NCBI GenBank assembly: GCA_964017185.1
Contig: OZ024870.1
Coordinates: forward strand, 66,712,312-66,776,311
Direction of reading: 5' to 3'
Length of the DNA stretch: 64,000 bases
Source of the DNA: Rugalucina vietnamica
Lineage: Eukaryota; Mollusca; Bivalvia; Lucinida; Lucinidae
Part shown: piece by piece, positions 11,101 to 24,769 of the stretch
Layout: each line of letters begins with the position of its first letter
How positions within the stretch are numbered: the first letter of the stretch is position 1
Program-made: the position numbers and the translations under genes
Notes under the pieces: model-generated
The model's input: only the letters and a program-made list of their open reading frames with translations
Database searches by the model: none
What the model was told of the DNA's origin: nothing

Positions 11101-14100
11101 TTGGAAAAAATCGAACTTAGTTTTTCGAATAGTCAACCGACAACTAGTTGTCAGTTGACTATTCGGACTTAGTTTTTTTTGGGTCAAAATCAAAGTTTTT
11201 TCTATGTTGGAAAAAAATCGAACTTAGTTTTTCGAATAGTCAACCGACAACTAGTTGTCGGTTGACTATTCGGATTTAGTTTTTTTGGGTCAAAATCAAA
11301 GTTTTTTCTATGTTGGAAAAAAAATCGAACTTAGTTTTTCGAATAGTCAACCGGCAACTAGTTGTCAGTTGACTATTCGGACTTAGTTTTTTTGGGTCAA
11401 AATCAAAGTTTTTTCTATGTTGGAAAAAAATCGAACTTAGTTTTTCGAATAGTCAACCGACAACTAGTTGTCAGTTGACTATTCGGACTTAGTTTTTTTT
11501 GGGTCAAAATCAAAGTTTTTTCTATGTTGGAAAAAAATTGAACTTAGTTTTTCGAATAGTCAACCGACAACTAGTTGTCGGTTGACTATTCGGACTTAGT
11601 TTTTTTGGGTCAAAATCAAAGTTTTTTCTATGTTGGAAAAAAATCGAACTTAGTTTTTCAAATAGTCAACCGACAACTAGTTGTCAGTTGACTATTCGGA
11701 CTTAGATTTTTTGGGTCAAAATCAAAGTTTTTTCTATGTTGGAAAAAAATCGAACTTAGTTTTTCGAATAGTCAACCGACAACTAGTTGTCAGTTGACTA
11801 TTCGGACTTAGTTTTTTTTGGGTCAAAATCAAAGTTTTTTCTATGTTGGAAAAAAATTGAACTTAGTTTTTCGAATAGTCAACCGACAACTAGTTGTCAG
11901 TTGACTATTCGGACTTAGTTTTTTTTGGGTCAAAATCAAAGTTTTTTCTATGTTGGAAAAAAATCGAACTTCGTTTTTCGAATAGTCAACCGACAACTAG
12001 TTGTCAGTTGACTATTCGGACTTATTTTTTTTTGGGTCAAAATCAAAGTTTTTTCTATGTTGGAAAAAAATCGAACTTAGTTTTTCGAATAGTCAACCGA
12101 CAACTAGTTGTCAGTTGACTATTCGGACTTAGTTTTTTTTGGGTCAAAATCAAAGTTTTTTCTATGTTGGAAAAAAATTGAACTTAGTTTTTCGAATAGT
12201 CAACCGACAACTAGTTGTCAGTTGACTATTCGGACTTAGTTTTTTTGGGTCAAAATCAAAGTTTTTTCTAGTCAGTTGACTATTCGGACTTAATGTTTTT
12301 TGGTCAAAATCAAAGTTTTTTCTATGTTGGAAAAAATCGAACTTAGTTTTTCGAATAGTCAACCGACAACTAGTTGTCAGTTGACTATTCGGACTTAGTT
12401 TTTTTTGGGTCAAAATCAAAGTTTTTTCTATGTTGGAAAAAAATCGAACTTAGTTTTTCGAATAGTCAACCGACAACTAGTTGTCGGTTGACTATTCGGA
12501 TTTAGTTTTTTTGGGTCAAAATCAAAGTTTTTTCTATGTTGGAAAAAAAATCGAACTTAGTTTTTCGAATAGTCAACCGACAACTAGTTGTCAGTTGACT
12601 ATTCGGACTTAGTTTTTTTGGGTCAAAATCAAAGTTTTTTCTATGTTGGAAAAAAATCGAACTTAGTTTTTCGAATAGTCAACCGACAACTAGTTGTCAG
12701 TTGACTATTCGGACTTAGTTTTTTTGGGTCAAAATCAAAGTTTTTTCTATGTTGGAAAAAAATTGAACTTAGTTTTTCGAATAGTCAACCGACAACTAGT
12801 TGTCAGTTGACTATTCGGACTTAGTTTTGTTGGGTCAAAATCAAAGTTTTTTCTATGTTGGAAAAAAATCGAACTTAGTTTTTCGAATAGTCAACCGGCA
12901 ACTAGTTGTCAGTTGACTATTCGGACTTAGTTTTTTTGGGTCAAAATCAAAGTTTTTTCTATGTTGGAAAAAAATCGAACTTAGTTTTTCGAATAGTCAA
13001 CCGACAACTAGTTGTCAGTTGACTATTCGGACTTAGTTTTTTTTGGGTCAAAATCAAAGTTTTTTCTATGTTGGAAAAAAATTGAACTTAGTTTTTCGAA
13101 TAGTCAACCGACAACTAGTTGTCGGTTGACTATTCGGACTTAGTTTTTTTGGGTCAAAATCAAAGTTTTTTCTATGTTGGAAAAAAATTGAACTTAGTTT
13201 TTCGAATAGTCAACCGACAACTAGTTGTCAGTTGACTATTCGGACTTAGTTTTGTTGGGTCAAAATCAAAGTTTTTTCTATGTTGGAAAAAAATCGAACT
13301 TAGTTTTTCGAATAGTCAACCGACAACTAGTTGTCAGTTGACTATTCGGGCATAGTTTTTTTGGGTCAAAATCAAAGTTTTTTCTATGTTGGAAAAAAAT
13401 CGAACTTCGTTTTTCGAATAGTCAACCGACAACTAGTTGTCAGTTGACTATTCGGACTTAGTTTTTTTGGGTCAAAATCAAAGTTTTTTCTATGTTGGAA
13501 AAAAATCGAACTTAGTTTTTCGAATAGTCAACCGACAACTAGTTGTCAGTTGACTATTCGGACTTAGTTTTTTTTGGGTCAAAATCAAAGTTTTTTCTAT
13601 GTTGGAAAAAAATCGAACTTAGTTTTTCGAATAGTCAACCGACAACTAGTTGTCAGTTGACTATTCGGACTTAGTTTTTTTGGGTCAAAATCAAAGTTTT
13701 TTCTAGTCAGTTGACTATTCGGACTTAATGTTTTTTGGTCAAAATCAAAGTTTTTTCTATGTTGGAAAAAATCGAACTTAGTTTTTCGAATAGTCAACCG
13801 ACAACTAGTTGTCAGTTGACTATTCGGACTTAGTTTTTTTTGGGTCAAAATCAAAGTTTTTTCTATGTTGGAAAAAAATCGAACTTAGTTTTTCGAATAG
13901 TCAACCGACAACTAGTTGTCGGTTGACTATTCGGATTTAGTTTTTTTGGGTCAAAATCAAAGTTTTTTCTATGTTGGAAAAAAAATCGAACTTAGTTTTT
14001 CGAATAGTCAACCGACAACTAGTTGTCAGTTGACTATTCGGACTTAGTTTTTTTGGGTCAAAATCAAAGTTTTTTCTATGTTGGAAAAAAATCGAACTTA

Positions 14101-17100
14101 GTTTTTCGAATAGTCAACCGACAACTAGTTGTCAGTTGACTATTCGGACTTAGTTTTTTTGGGTCAAAATCAAAGTTTTTTCTATGTTGGAAAAAAATTG
14201 AACTTAGTTTTTCGAATAGTCAACCGACAACTAGTTGTCAGTTGACTATTCGGACTTAGTTTTGTTGGGTCAAAATCAAAGTTTTTTCTATGTTGGAAAA
14301 AAATCGAACTTAGTTTTTCGAATAGTCAACCGGCAACTAGTTGTCAGTTGACTATTCGGACTTAGTTTTTTTGGGTCAAAATCAAAGTTTTTTCTATGTT
14401 GGAAAAAAATCGAACTTAGTTTTTCGAATAGTCAACCGACAACTAGTTGTCAGTTGACTATTCGGACTTAGTTTTTTTTGGGTCAAAATCAAAGTTTTTT
14501 CTATGTTGGAAAAAAATTGAACTTAGTTTTTCGAATAGTCAACCGACAACTAGTTGTCGGTTGACTATTCGGACTTAGTTTTTTTGGGTCAAAATCAAAG
14601 TTTTTTCTATGTTGGAAAAAAATTGAACTTAGTTTTTCGAATAGTCAACCGACAACTAGTTGTCAGTTGACTATTCGGACTTAGTTTTGTTGGGTCAAAA
14701 TCAAAGTTTTTTCTATGTTGGAAAAAAATCGAACTTAGTTTTTCGAATAGTCAACCGACAACTAGTTGTCAGTTGACTATTCGGGCATAGTTTTTTTGGG
14801 TCAAAATCAAAGTTTTTTCTATGTTGGAAAAAAATTGAACTTAGTTTTTCGAATAGTCAACCGACAACTAGTTGTCAGTTGACTATTCGGACTTAGTTTT
14901 TTTGGGTCAAAATCAAAGTTTTTTCTATGTTGGAAAAAAATCGAACTTAGTTTTTCGAATAGTCAACCGACAACTAGTTGTCAGTTGACTATTCGGACTT
15001 AGTTTTTTTGGGTCAAAATCAAAGTTTTTTCTATGTTGGAAAAAAATCGAACTTAGTTTTTCGAATAGTCAACCGACAACTAGTTGTCGGTTGACTATTC
15101 GGACTTAGTTTTTTTGGGTCAAAATCAAAGTTTTTTCTAGTCAGTTGACTATTCGGACTTAGTGTTTTTTGGTCAAAATCAAAGTTTTTTCTATGTTGGA
15201 AAAAAATCGAACTTAGTTTTTCGAATAGTCAACCGACAACTAGTTGTCAGTTGACTATTCGGACTTAGTTTTTTTGGGTCAAAATCAAAGTTTTTTCTAT
15301 GTTGGAAAAAAATCGAACTTAGTTTTTCGAATAGTCAACCGACAACTAGTTGTCAGTTGACTATTCGGACTTAGTTTTTTTGGGTCAAAATCAAAGTTTT
15401 TTCTATGTTGGAAAAAAATCGAACTTAGTTTTTCGAATAGTCAACCGACAACTAGTTGTCAGTTGACTATTCGGACTTAGTTTTTTTGGGTCAAAATCAA
15501 AGTTTTTTCTAGTCAGTTGACTATTCGGACTTAATGTTTTTTGGTCAAAATCAAAGTTTTTTCTATGTTGGAAAAAATCGAACTTAGTTTTTCGAATAGT
15601 CAACCGACAACTAGTTGTCAGTTGACTATTCGGACTTAGTTTTTTTGGGTCAAAATCAAAGTTTTTTCTATGTTGGAAAAAAATCGAACTTAGTTTTTCG
15701 AATAGTCAACCGACAACTAGTTGTCAGTTGACTATTCGGACTTAGTTTTTTTGGGTCAAAATCAAAGTTTTTTCTATGTTGGAAAAAAATCGAACTTAGT
15801 TTTTCGAATAGTCAACCGACAACTAGTTGTCAGTTGACTATTCGGACTTAGTTTTTTTTGGGTCAAAATCAAAGTTTTTTCTATGTTGGAAAAAAATCGA
15901 ACTTAGTTTTTCGAATAGTCAACCGACAACTAGTTGTCAGTTGACTATTCGGACTTAGTTTTGTTGGGTCAAAATCAAAGTTTTTTCTATGTTGGAAAAA
16001 ATCGAACTTAGTTTTTCGAATATTCAACCGACAACTAGTTGTCAGTTGACTATTCGGTCTTAGTTTTTTTGGGTCAAAATCAAAGTTTTTTCTATGTTGG
16101 AAAAAAATCGAACTTAGTTTTTCAAATAGTCAACCGACAACTAGTTGTCAGTTGACTATTCGGACTTAGATTTTTTGGGTCAAAATCAAAGTTTTTTCTA
16201 TGTTGGAAAAAAATCGAACTTAGTTTTTCGAATAGTCAACCGACAACTAGTTGTCAGTTGACTATTCGGACTTAGTTTTTTTTGGGTCAAAATCAAAGTT
16301 TTTTCTATGTTGGAAAAAAATTGAACTTAGTTTTTCGAATAGTCAACCGACAACTAGTTGTCAGTTGACTATTCGGACTTAGTTTTTTTTGGGTCAAAAT
16401 CAAAGTTTTTTCTATGTTGGAAAAAAATCGAACTTAGTTTTTCGAATAGTCAACCGACAACTAGTTGTCAGTTGACTATTCGGACTTAGTTTTTTTTGGG
16501 TCAAAATCAAAGTTTTTTCTATGTTGGAAAAAAATCGAACTTAGTTTTTCGAATAGTCAACCGACAACTAGTTGTCAGTTGACTATTCGGACTTAGTTTT
16601 TTTGGGTCAAAATCAAAGTTTTTTCTAGTCAGTTGACTATTCGGACTTAATGTTTTTTGGTCAAAATCAAAGTTTTTTCTATGTTGGAAAAAATCGAACT
16701 TAGTTTTTCGAATAGTCAACCGACAACTAGTTGTCAGTTGACTATTCGGACTTAGTTTTTTTTGGGTCAAAATCAAAGTTTTTTCTATGTTGGAAAAAAA
16801 TCGAACTTAGTTTTTCGAATAGTCAACCGACAACTAGTTGTCGGTTGACTATTCGGATTTAGTTTTTTTGGGTCAAAATCAAAGTTTTTTCTATGTTGGA
16901 AAAAAAATCGAACTTAGTTTTTCGAATAGTCAACCGACAACTAGTTGTCAGTTGACTATTCGGACTTAGTTTTTTTGGGTCAAAATCAAAGTTTTTTCTA
17001 TGTTGGAAAAAAATCGAACTTAGTTTTTCGAATAGTCAACCGGCAACTAGTTGTCAGTTGACTATTCGGACTTAGTTTTTTTGGGTCAAAATCAAAGTTT

Positions 17101-20100
17101 TTTCTATGTTGGAAAAAAATCGAACTTAGTTTTTCGAATAGTCAACCGACAACTAGTTGTCGGTTGACTATTCGGACTTAGTTTTTTTTGGGTCAAAATC
17201 AAAGTTTTTTCTATGTTGGAAAAAAATTGAACTTAGTTTTTCGAATAGTCAACCGACAACTAGTTGTCGGTTGACTATTCGGACTTAGTTTTTTTGGGTC
17301 AAAATCAAAGTTTTTTCTATGTTGGAAAAAAATTGAACTTAGTTTTTCGAATAGTCAACCGACAACTAGTTGTCAGTTGACTATTCGGACTTAGTTTTGT
17401 TGGGTCAAAATCAAAGTTTTTTCTATGTTGGAAAAAAATCGAACTTAGTTTTTCGAATAGTCAACCGACAACTAGTTGTCAGTTGACTATTCGGGCATAG
17501 TTTTTTTGGGTCAAAATCAAAGTTTTTTCTATGTTGGAAAAAAATTGAACTTAGTTTTTCGAATAGTCAACCGACAACTAGTTGTCAGTTGACTATTCGG
17601 ACATAGTTTTTTGGGTCAAAATCAAAGTTTTTTCTATGTTGGAAAAAAATCGAACTTAGTTTTTCGAATAGTCAACCGACAACTAGTTGTCAGTTGACTA
17701 TTCGGACTTAGTTTTTTTGGGTCAAAATCAAAGTTTTTTCTATGTTGGAAAAAAATCGAACTTAGTTTTTCGAATAGTCAACCGACAACTAGTTGTCAGT
17801 TGACTATTCGGACTTAGTTTTTTTGGGTCAAAATCAAAGTTTTTTCTATGTTGGAAAAAAATCGAACTTAGTTTTTCGAATAGTCAACCGACAACTAGTT
17901 GTCAGTTGACTATTCGGACTTAGTTTTTTTGGGTCAAAATCAAAGTTTTTTCTAGTCAGTTGACTATTCGGACTTAGTGTTTTTTGGTCAAAATCAAAGT
18001 TTTTTCTATGTTGGAAAAAAATCGAACTTAGTTTTTCGAATAGTCAACCGACAACTAGTTGTCAGTTGACTATTCGGACTTAGTTTTTTTGGGTCAAAAT
18101 CAAAGTTTTTTCTATGTTGGAAAAAAATCGAACTTAGTTTTTCGAATAGTCAACCGACAACTAGTTGTCAGTTGACTATTCGGACTTAGCTTTTTTGGGT
18201 CAAAATCAAAGTTTTTTCTATGTTGGAAAAAAATCGAACTTAGTTTTTCGAATAGTCAACCGACAACTAGTTGTCAGTTGACTATTCGGACTTAGTTTTT
18301 TTTGGTCAAAATCAAAGTTTTTTCTAGTCAGTTGACTATTCGGACTTAATGTTTTTTGGTCAAAATCAAAGTTTTTTCTATGTTGGAAAAAATCGAACTT
18401 AGTTTTTCGAATAGTCAACCGACAACTAGTTGTCAGTTGACTATTCGGACTTAGTTTTTTTGGGTCAAAATCAAAGTTTTTTCTATGTTGGAAAAAAATC
18501 GAACTTAGTTTTTCGAATAGTCAACCGACAACTAGTTGTCAGTTGACTATTCGGACTTAGTTTTTTTGGGTCAAAATCAAAGTTTTTTCTATGTTGGAAA
18601 AAAATCGAACTTAGTTTTTCGAATAGTCAACCGACAACTAGTTGTCGGTTGACTATTCGGATTTAGTTTTTTTGGGTCAAAATCAAAGTTTTTTCTATGT
18701 TGGAAAAAAATCGAACTTAGTTTTTCGAATAGTCAACCGGCAACTAGTTGTCAGTTGACTATTCGGACTTAGTTTTTTTGGGTCAAAATCAAAGTTTTTT
18801 CTATGTTGGAAAAAAATCGAACTTAGTTTTTCGAATAGTCAACCGACAACTAGTTGTCAGTTGACTATTCGGACTTAGTTTTTTTTGGGTCAAAATCAAA
18901 GTTTTTTCTATGTTGGAAAAAAATTGAACTTAGTTTTTCGAATAGTCAACCGACAACTAGTTGTCGGTTGACTATTCGGACTTAGTTTTTTTGGGTCAAA
19001 ATCAAAGTTTTTTCTATGTTGGAAAAAAATTGAACTTAGTTTTTCGAATAGTCAACCGACAACTAGTTGTCAGTTGACTATTCGGACTTAGTTTTGTTGG
19101 GTCAAAATCAAAGTTTTTTCTATGTTGGAAAAAAATCGAACTTAGTTTTTCGAATAGTCAACCGACAACTAGTTGTCAGTTGACTATTCGGGCATAGTTT
19201 TTTATTTGGGTCAAAATCAAAGTTTTTTCTATGTTGGAAAAAAATTGAACTTAGTTTTTCGAATAGTCAACCGACAACTAGTTGTCAGTTGACTATTCGG
19301 ACTTAGTTTTTTTGGGTCAAAATCAAAGTTTTTTCTATGTTGGAAAAAAATCGAACTTAGTTTTTCGAATAGTCAACCGACAACTAGTTGTCAGTTGACT
19401 ATTCGGACTTAGTTTTTTTGGGTCAAAATCAAAGTTTTTTCTATGTTGGAAAAAAATCGAACTTAGTTTTTCGAATAGTCAACCGACAACTAGTTGTCGG
19501 TTGACTATTCGGACTTAGTTTTTTTGGGTCAAAATCAAAGTTTTTTCTAGTCAGTTGACTATTCGGACTTAGTGTTTTTTGGTCAAAATCAAAGTTTTTT
19601 CTATGTTGGAAAAAAATCGAACTTAGTTTTTCGAATAGTCAACCGACAACTAGTTGTCAGTTGACTATTCGGACTTAGTTTTTTTGGGTCAAAATCAAAG
19701 TTTTTTCTATGTTGGAAAAAAATCGAACTTAGTTTTTCGAATAGTCAACCGACAACTAGTTGTCAGTTGACTATTCGGACTTAGTTTTTTTGGGTCAAAA
19801 TCAAAGTTTTTTCTATGTTGGAAAAAAATCGAACTTAGTTTTTCGAATAGTCAACCGACAACTAGTTGTCAGTTGACTATTCGGACTTAGTTTTTTTTGG
19901 TCAAAATCAAAGTTTTTTCTAGTCAGTTGACTATTCGGACTTAATGTTTTTTGGTCAAAATCAAAGTTTTTTCTATGTTGGAAAAAATCGAACTTAGTTT
20001 TTCGAATAGTCAACCGACAACTAGTTGTCAGTTGACTATTCGGACTTAGTTTTTTTGGGTCAAAATCAAAGTTTTTTCTATGTTGGAAAAAAATTGAACT

Positions 20101-23100
20101 TAGTTTTTCGAATAGTCAACCGGCAACTAGTTGTCAGTTGACTATTCGGACTTAGTTTTTTTGGGTCAAAATCAAAGTTTTTTCTATGTTGGAAAAAAAT
20201 CGAACTTAGTTTTTCGAATAGTCAACCGACAACTAGTTGTCAGTTGACTATTCGGACTTAGTTTTTTTTGGGTCAAAATCAAAGTTTTTTCTATGTTGGA
20301 AAAAAATCGAACTTAGTTTTTCGAATAGTCAACCGACAACTAGTTGTCAGTTGACTATTCGGACTTAGTTTTGTTGGGTCAAAATCAAAGTTTTTTCTAT
20401 GTTGGAAAAAATCGAACTTAGTTTTTCGAATATTCAACCGACAACTAGTTGTCAGTTGACTATTCGGTCTTAGTTTTTTTGGGTCAAAATCAAAGTTTTT
20501 TCTATGTTGGAAAAAAATCGAACTTAGTTTTTCAAATAGTCAACCGACAACTAGTTGTCAGTTGACTATTCGGACTTAGATTTTTTGGGTCAAAATCAAA
20601 GTTTTTTCTATGTTGGAAAAAAATCGAACTTAGTTTTTCGAATAGTCAACCGACAACTAGTTGTCAGTTGACTATTCGGACTTAGTTTTTTTTGGGTCAA
20701 AATCAAAGTTTTTTCTATGTTGGAAAAAAATTGAACTTAGTTTTTCGAATAGTCAACCGACAACTAGTTGTCAGTTGACTATTCGGACTTAGTTTTTTTT
20801 GGGTCAAAATCAAAGTTTTTTCTATGTTGGAAAAAAATCGAACTTAGTTTTTCGAATAGTCAACCGACAACTAGTTGTCAGTTGACTATTCGGACTTAGT
20901 TTTTTTTGGGTCAAAATCAAAGTTTTTTCTATGTTGGAAAAAAATCGAACTTAGTTTTTCGAATAGTCAACCGACAACTAGTTGTCAGTTGACTATTCGG
21001 ACTTAGTTTTTTTGGGTCAAAATCAAAGTTTTTTCTAGTCAGTTGACTATTCGGACTTAATGTTTTTTGGTCAAAATCAAAGTTTTTTCTATGTTGGAAA
21101 AAATCGAACTTAGTTTTTCGAATAGTCAACCGACAACTAGTTGTCAGTTGACTATTCGGACTTAGTTTTTTTGGGGTCAAAATCAAAGTTTTTTCTATGT
21201 TGGAAAAAAATCGAACTTAGTTTTTCGAATAGTCAACCGACAACTAGTTGTCGGTTGACTATTCGGATTTAGTTTTTTTGGGTCAAAATCAAAGTTTTTT
21301 CTATGTTGGAAAAAAAATCGAACTTAGTTTTTCGAATAGTCAACCGACAACTAGTTGTCAGTTGACTATTCGGATTTAGTTTTTTTGGGTCAAAATCAAA
21401 GTTTTTTCTATGTTGGAAAAAAATCGAACTTAGTTTTTCGAATAGTCAACCGGCAACTAGTTGTCAGTTGACTATTCGGACTTAGTTTTTTTGGGTCAAA
21501 ATCAAAGTTTTTTCTATGTTGGAAAAAAATCGAACTTAGTTTTTCGAATAGTCAACCGACAACTAGTTGTCGGTTGACTATTCGGACTTAGTTTTTTTTT
21601 GGTCAAAATCAAAGTTTTTTCTATGTTGGAAAAAAATTGAACTTAGTTTTTCGAATAGTCAACCGACAACTAGTTGTCGGTTGACTATTCGGACTTAGTT
21701 TTTTTGGGTCAAAATCAAAGTTTTTTCTATGTTGGAAAAAAATTGAACTTAGTTTTTCGAATAGTCAACCGACAACTAGTTGTCAGTTGACTATTCGGAC
21801 TTAGTTTTGTTGGGTCAAAATCAAAGTTTTTTCTATTATGGAAAAAAATCGAACTTAGTTTTTCGAATAGTCAACCGACAACTAGTTGTCAGTTGACTAT
21901 TCGGGCATAGTTTTTTTGGGTCAAAATCAAAGTTTTTTCTATGTTGGAAAAAAATTGAACTTAGTTTTTCGAATAGTCAACCGACAACTAGTTGTCAGTT
22001 GACTATTCGGACATAGTTTTTTGGGTCAAAATCAAAGTTTTTTCTATGTTGGAAAAAAATCGAACTTAGTTTTTCGAATAGTCAACCGACAACTAGTTGT
22101 CAGTTGACTATTCGGACTTAGTTTTTTTGGGTCAAAATCAAAGTTTTTTCTATGTTGGAAAAAAATCGAACTTAGTTTTTCGAATAGTCAACCGACAACT
22201 AGTTGTCAGTTGACTATTCGGACTTAGTTTTTTTGGGTCAAAATCAAAGTTTTTTCTATGTTGGAAAAAAATCGAACTTAGTTTTTCGAATAGTCAACCG
22301 ACAACTAGTTGTCAGTTGACTATTCGGACTTAGTTTTTTTGGGTCAAAATCAAAGTTTTTTCTAGTCAGTTGACTATTCGGACTTAGTGTTTTTTGGTCA
22401 AAATCAAAGTTTTTTCTATGTTGGAAAAAAATCGAACTTAGTTTTTCGAATAGTCAACCGACAACTAGTTGTCAGTTGACTATTCGGACTTAGTTTTTTT
22501 GGGTCAAAATCAAAGTTTTTTCTATGTTGGAAAAAAATCGAACTTAGTTTTTCGAATAGTCAACCGACAACTAGTTGTCAGTTGACTATTCGGACTTAGT
22601 TTTTTTGGGTCAAAATCAAAGTTTTTTCTATGTTGGAAAAAAATCGAACTTAGTTTTTCGAATAGTCAACCGACAACTAGTTGTCAGTTGACTATTCGGA
22701 CTTAGTTTTTTTTGGTCAAAATCAAAGTTTTTTCTAGTCAGTTGACTATTCGGACTTAATGTTTTTTGGTCAAAATCAAAGTTTTTTCTATGTTGGAAAA
22801 AATCGAACTTAGTTTTTCGAATAGTCAACCGACAACTAGTTGTCAGTTGACTATTCGGACTTAGTTTTTTTGGGTCAAAATCAAAGTTTTTCTATGTTGG
22901 AAAAAAATCGAACTTAGTTTTTCGAATAGTCAACCGACAACTAGTTGTCAGTTGACTATTCGGACTTAGTTTTTTTGGGTCAAAATCAAAGTTTTTTCTA
23001 TGTTGGAAAAAAATCGAACTTAGTTTTTCGAATAGTCAACCGACAACTAGTTGTCGGTTGACTATTCGGATTTAGTTTTTTTGGGTCAAAATCAAAGTTT

Positions 23101-24763
23101 TTTCTATGTTGGAAAAAAAATCGAACTTAGTTTTTCGAATAGTCAACCGACAACTAGTTGTCGGTTGACTATTCGGACTTAGTTTTTTTGGGTCAAAATC
23201 AAAGTTTTTTCTATGTTGGAAAAAAATCGAACTTAGTTTTTCGAATAGTCAACCGACAACTAGTTGTCAGTTGACTATTTGGACTTAGTTTTTTTGGGTC
23301 AAAATCAAAGTTTTTTCTATGTTGGAAAAAAATTGAACTTAGTTTTTCGAATAGTCAACCGACAACTAGTTGTCAGTTGACTATTCGGACTTAGTTTTTT
23401 GTGTCAAAATCAAAGTTTTTAGTCAACCGACAACTAGTTGTCAGTTGACTATTCGGACTTAGTTTTTTGGGGTCAAAATCAAAGTTTTTTCTATGTTGGA
23501 AAAAAATCGAACTTAGTTTTTCGAATAGTCAACCGACAACTAGTTGACAGTTGACTATTCGGACTTAGTTTTTTTGGGTCAAAATCAAAGTTTTTTCTAT
23601 GTTGGAAAAATCGAACTTAGTTTTTCGAATAGTCAACCGACAACTAGTTGACAGTTGACTATTCGGACTTTGTTTTTTTGGGTCAAAATCAAAGTTTTTT
23701 CTATGTTGGAAAAAAATCGAACTTAGTTTTTCGAATAGTCAACCGACAACTAGTTGACAGTTGACTATTCGGACTTAGTTTTTTTGGGTCAAAATCAAAG
23801 TTTTTTCTATGTTGGAAAAATCGAACTTAGTTTTTCGAATAGTCAACCGACAACTAGTTGACAGTTGACTATTCGGACTTTGTTTTTTGGGTCAAAATCA
23901 AAGTTTTTTCTATGTTGAAATCGAACTTAGTTTTTCGAATAGTCAACCGACAACTTGTTGACAGTTGACTATTCGGACTTAGTTTTTTTGTGTTAAAATC
24001 AAAGTTTTTTCTATGTTGGAAAAAAATCGAACTTAGTTTTTCGAATAGACAACCGTCAACCAGTTGACGGTTGACTATTCGGACTTAGTTTATTTGGTTC
24101 AAAATCAAAGTTTTTTCTATGTTGGAAAAATCGAACTTAGTTTTTTGAATAGTCAACTGTCAATCAGTTGACAGTTGAGTTTTCGGACTTAGTTTTTTTG
24201 GTTCAAAATCAAAGTTTTTTCTGTTGGAAAAATCGAGCTTAGTTTTTCGAATAGTCAACCGTCAACTGACTAGTTCGGACTTAGTTTTTTGGGTCAAAAT
24301 CAAAGTTTTTTTCTATGTTGGAAAAATCGAACTTAGTTTTTTGAATAGTCAACCGTCAACTAGCTGACTGTTGACTATTCGAACTTAGATTTTTTTCTAT
24401 GTTGGAAAAATCGAACTTTGTTTTTTTAAATAGTCAACCGTCAACCAGTTGACGGTTCACTATTCGGACTTAGTTTTTTTTTGTCAAAATCAACGTTTTT
24501 TCTATGTTGGAAATAACGTAGTGTTTTGAATAGTCAACCGGCAACCAGTTGACGGTTGACGGTTGACTATTCGAACTTCGATTTTTTTTGGTCAAATTCG
24601 CACTTAGCGTTTCTCTGCTACTATTCGAACTTATTTTTTTGGGGTAAAAATTAAATTTTTTTCTATGTTGGAAAAATCGAACTTTGTTGGTAGAATCGAG
24701 TTGACGGTTGACTATTCGAACTTAGTTTTTTGGTCAAATTCGCACTTAGCTTTTTTCTGCCAC
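5170..24763 (+). repeat. Satellite array 1: roughly 180 monomers of about 106 bp
   Basis: A near-continuous tandem array. The consensus phrase order is GACTTAGTTTTTTTGGGTC, AAAATCAAAGTTTTTTC, TATGTTGGAAAAAAATCG, AACTTAGTTTTTCGAATAGT, then a palindrome around CAACTAGTTG. Successive marker spacings are 105-107 bp and vary with T and A run length. The outer edge is sharp: a unique roughly 100-bp cap at 5170-5270 includes GCACTTAGCTTTTTTCTGCC. The inner edge decays over 23400-24763, where monomers become divergent (for example CGTCAACCAGTTGACGG) and the cap module reappears at 24590-24630 and 24732-24763. Some monomers are internally deleted (for example TTTTTTCTAGTCAGTTGAC near 8434, 11040, 12266 and 13700). 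All ORFs inside are repeat-translation artefacts. Confidence 0.98.
14783..23070 (+). repeat. Higher-order duplication of about 4.41 kb inside array 1
   Basis: Rare monomer variants recur at a fixed offset. The TATTCAACCG variant is at 16021 and 20431. The GGGCATAG variant is at 17493 and 21903. The deleted-monomer blocks at 15403, 16519 and 18218 recur at 19813, 20929 and 22628. Every one of these offsets is 4410 bp. Markers at 14783/19190 and 18661/23070 give 4407 and 4409, explained by local indels. So about 41 monomers were duplicated as one block. Older, less regular copies of the same blocks lie at 8331, 10936, 12162 and 13597. Confidence 0.93.
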
Positions 24764-24769
24764 ATCGCT

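Noticed and set aside
6370-22828. Recurrent ORFs with the phrase KLSPNSQLTTSCRL, and one at 39958-40266
   Set aside because: They are open only because the satellite monomer lacks stops in that frame for one to three units; most copies are interrupted and the phrase changes with A/T run length. Not a protein family.
5170-24763. CRISPR-like array because of regularly spaced palindromes
   Set aside because: The intervals between palindromes are also repeated, there are no unique spacers and no cas genes, and the DNA is eukaryotic.
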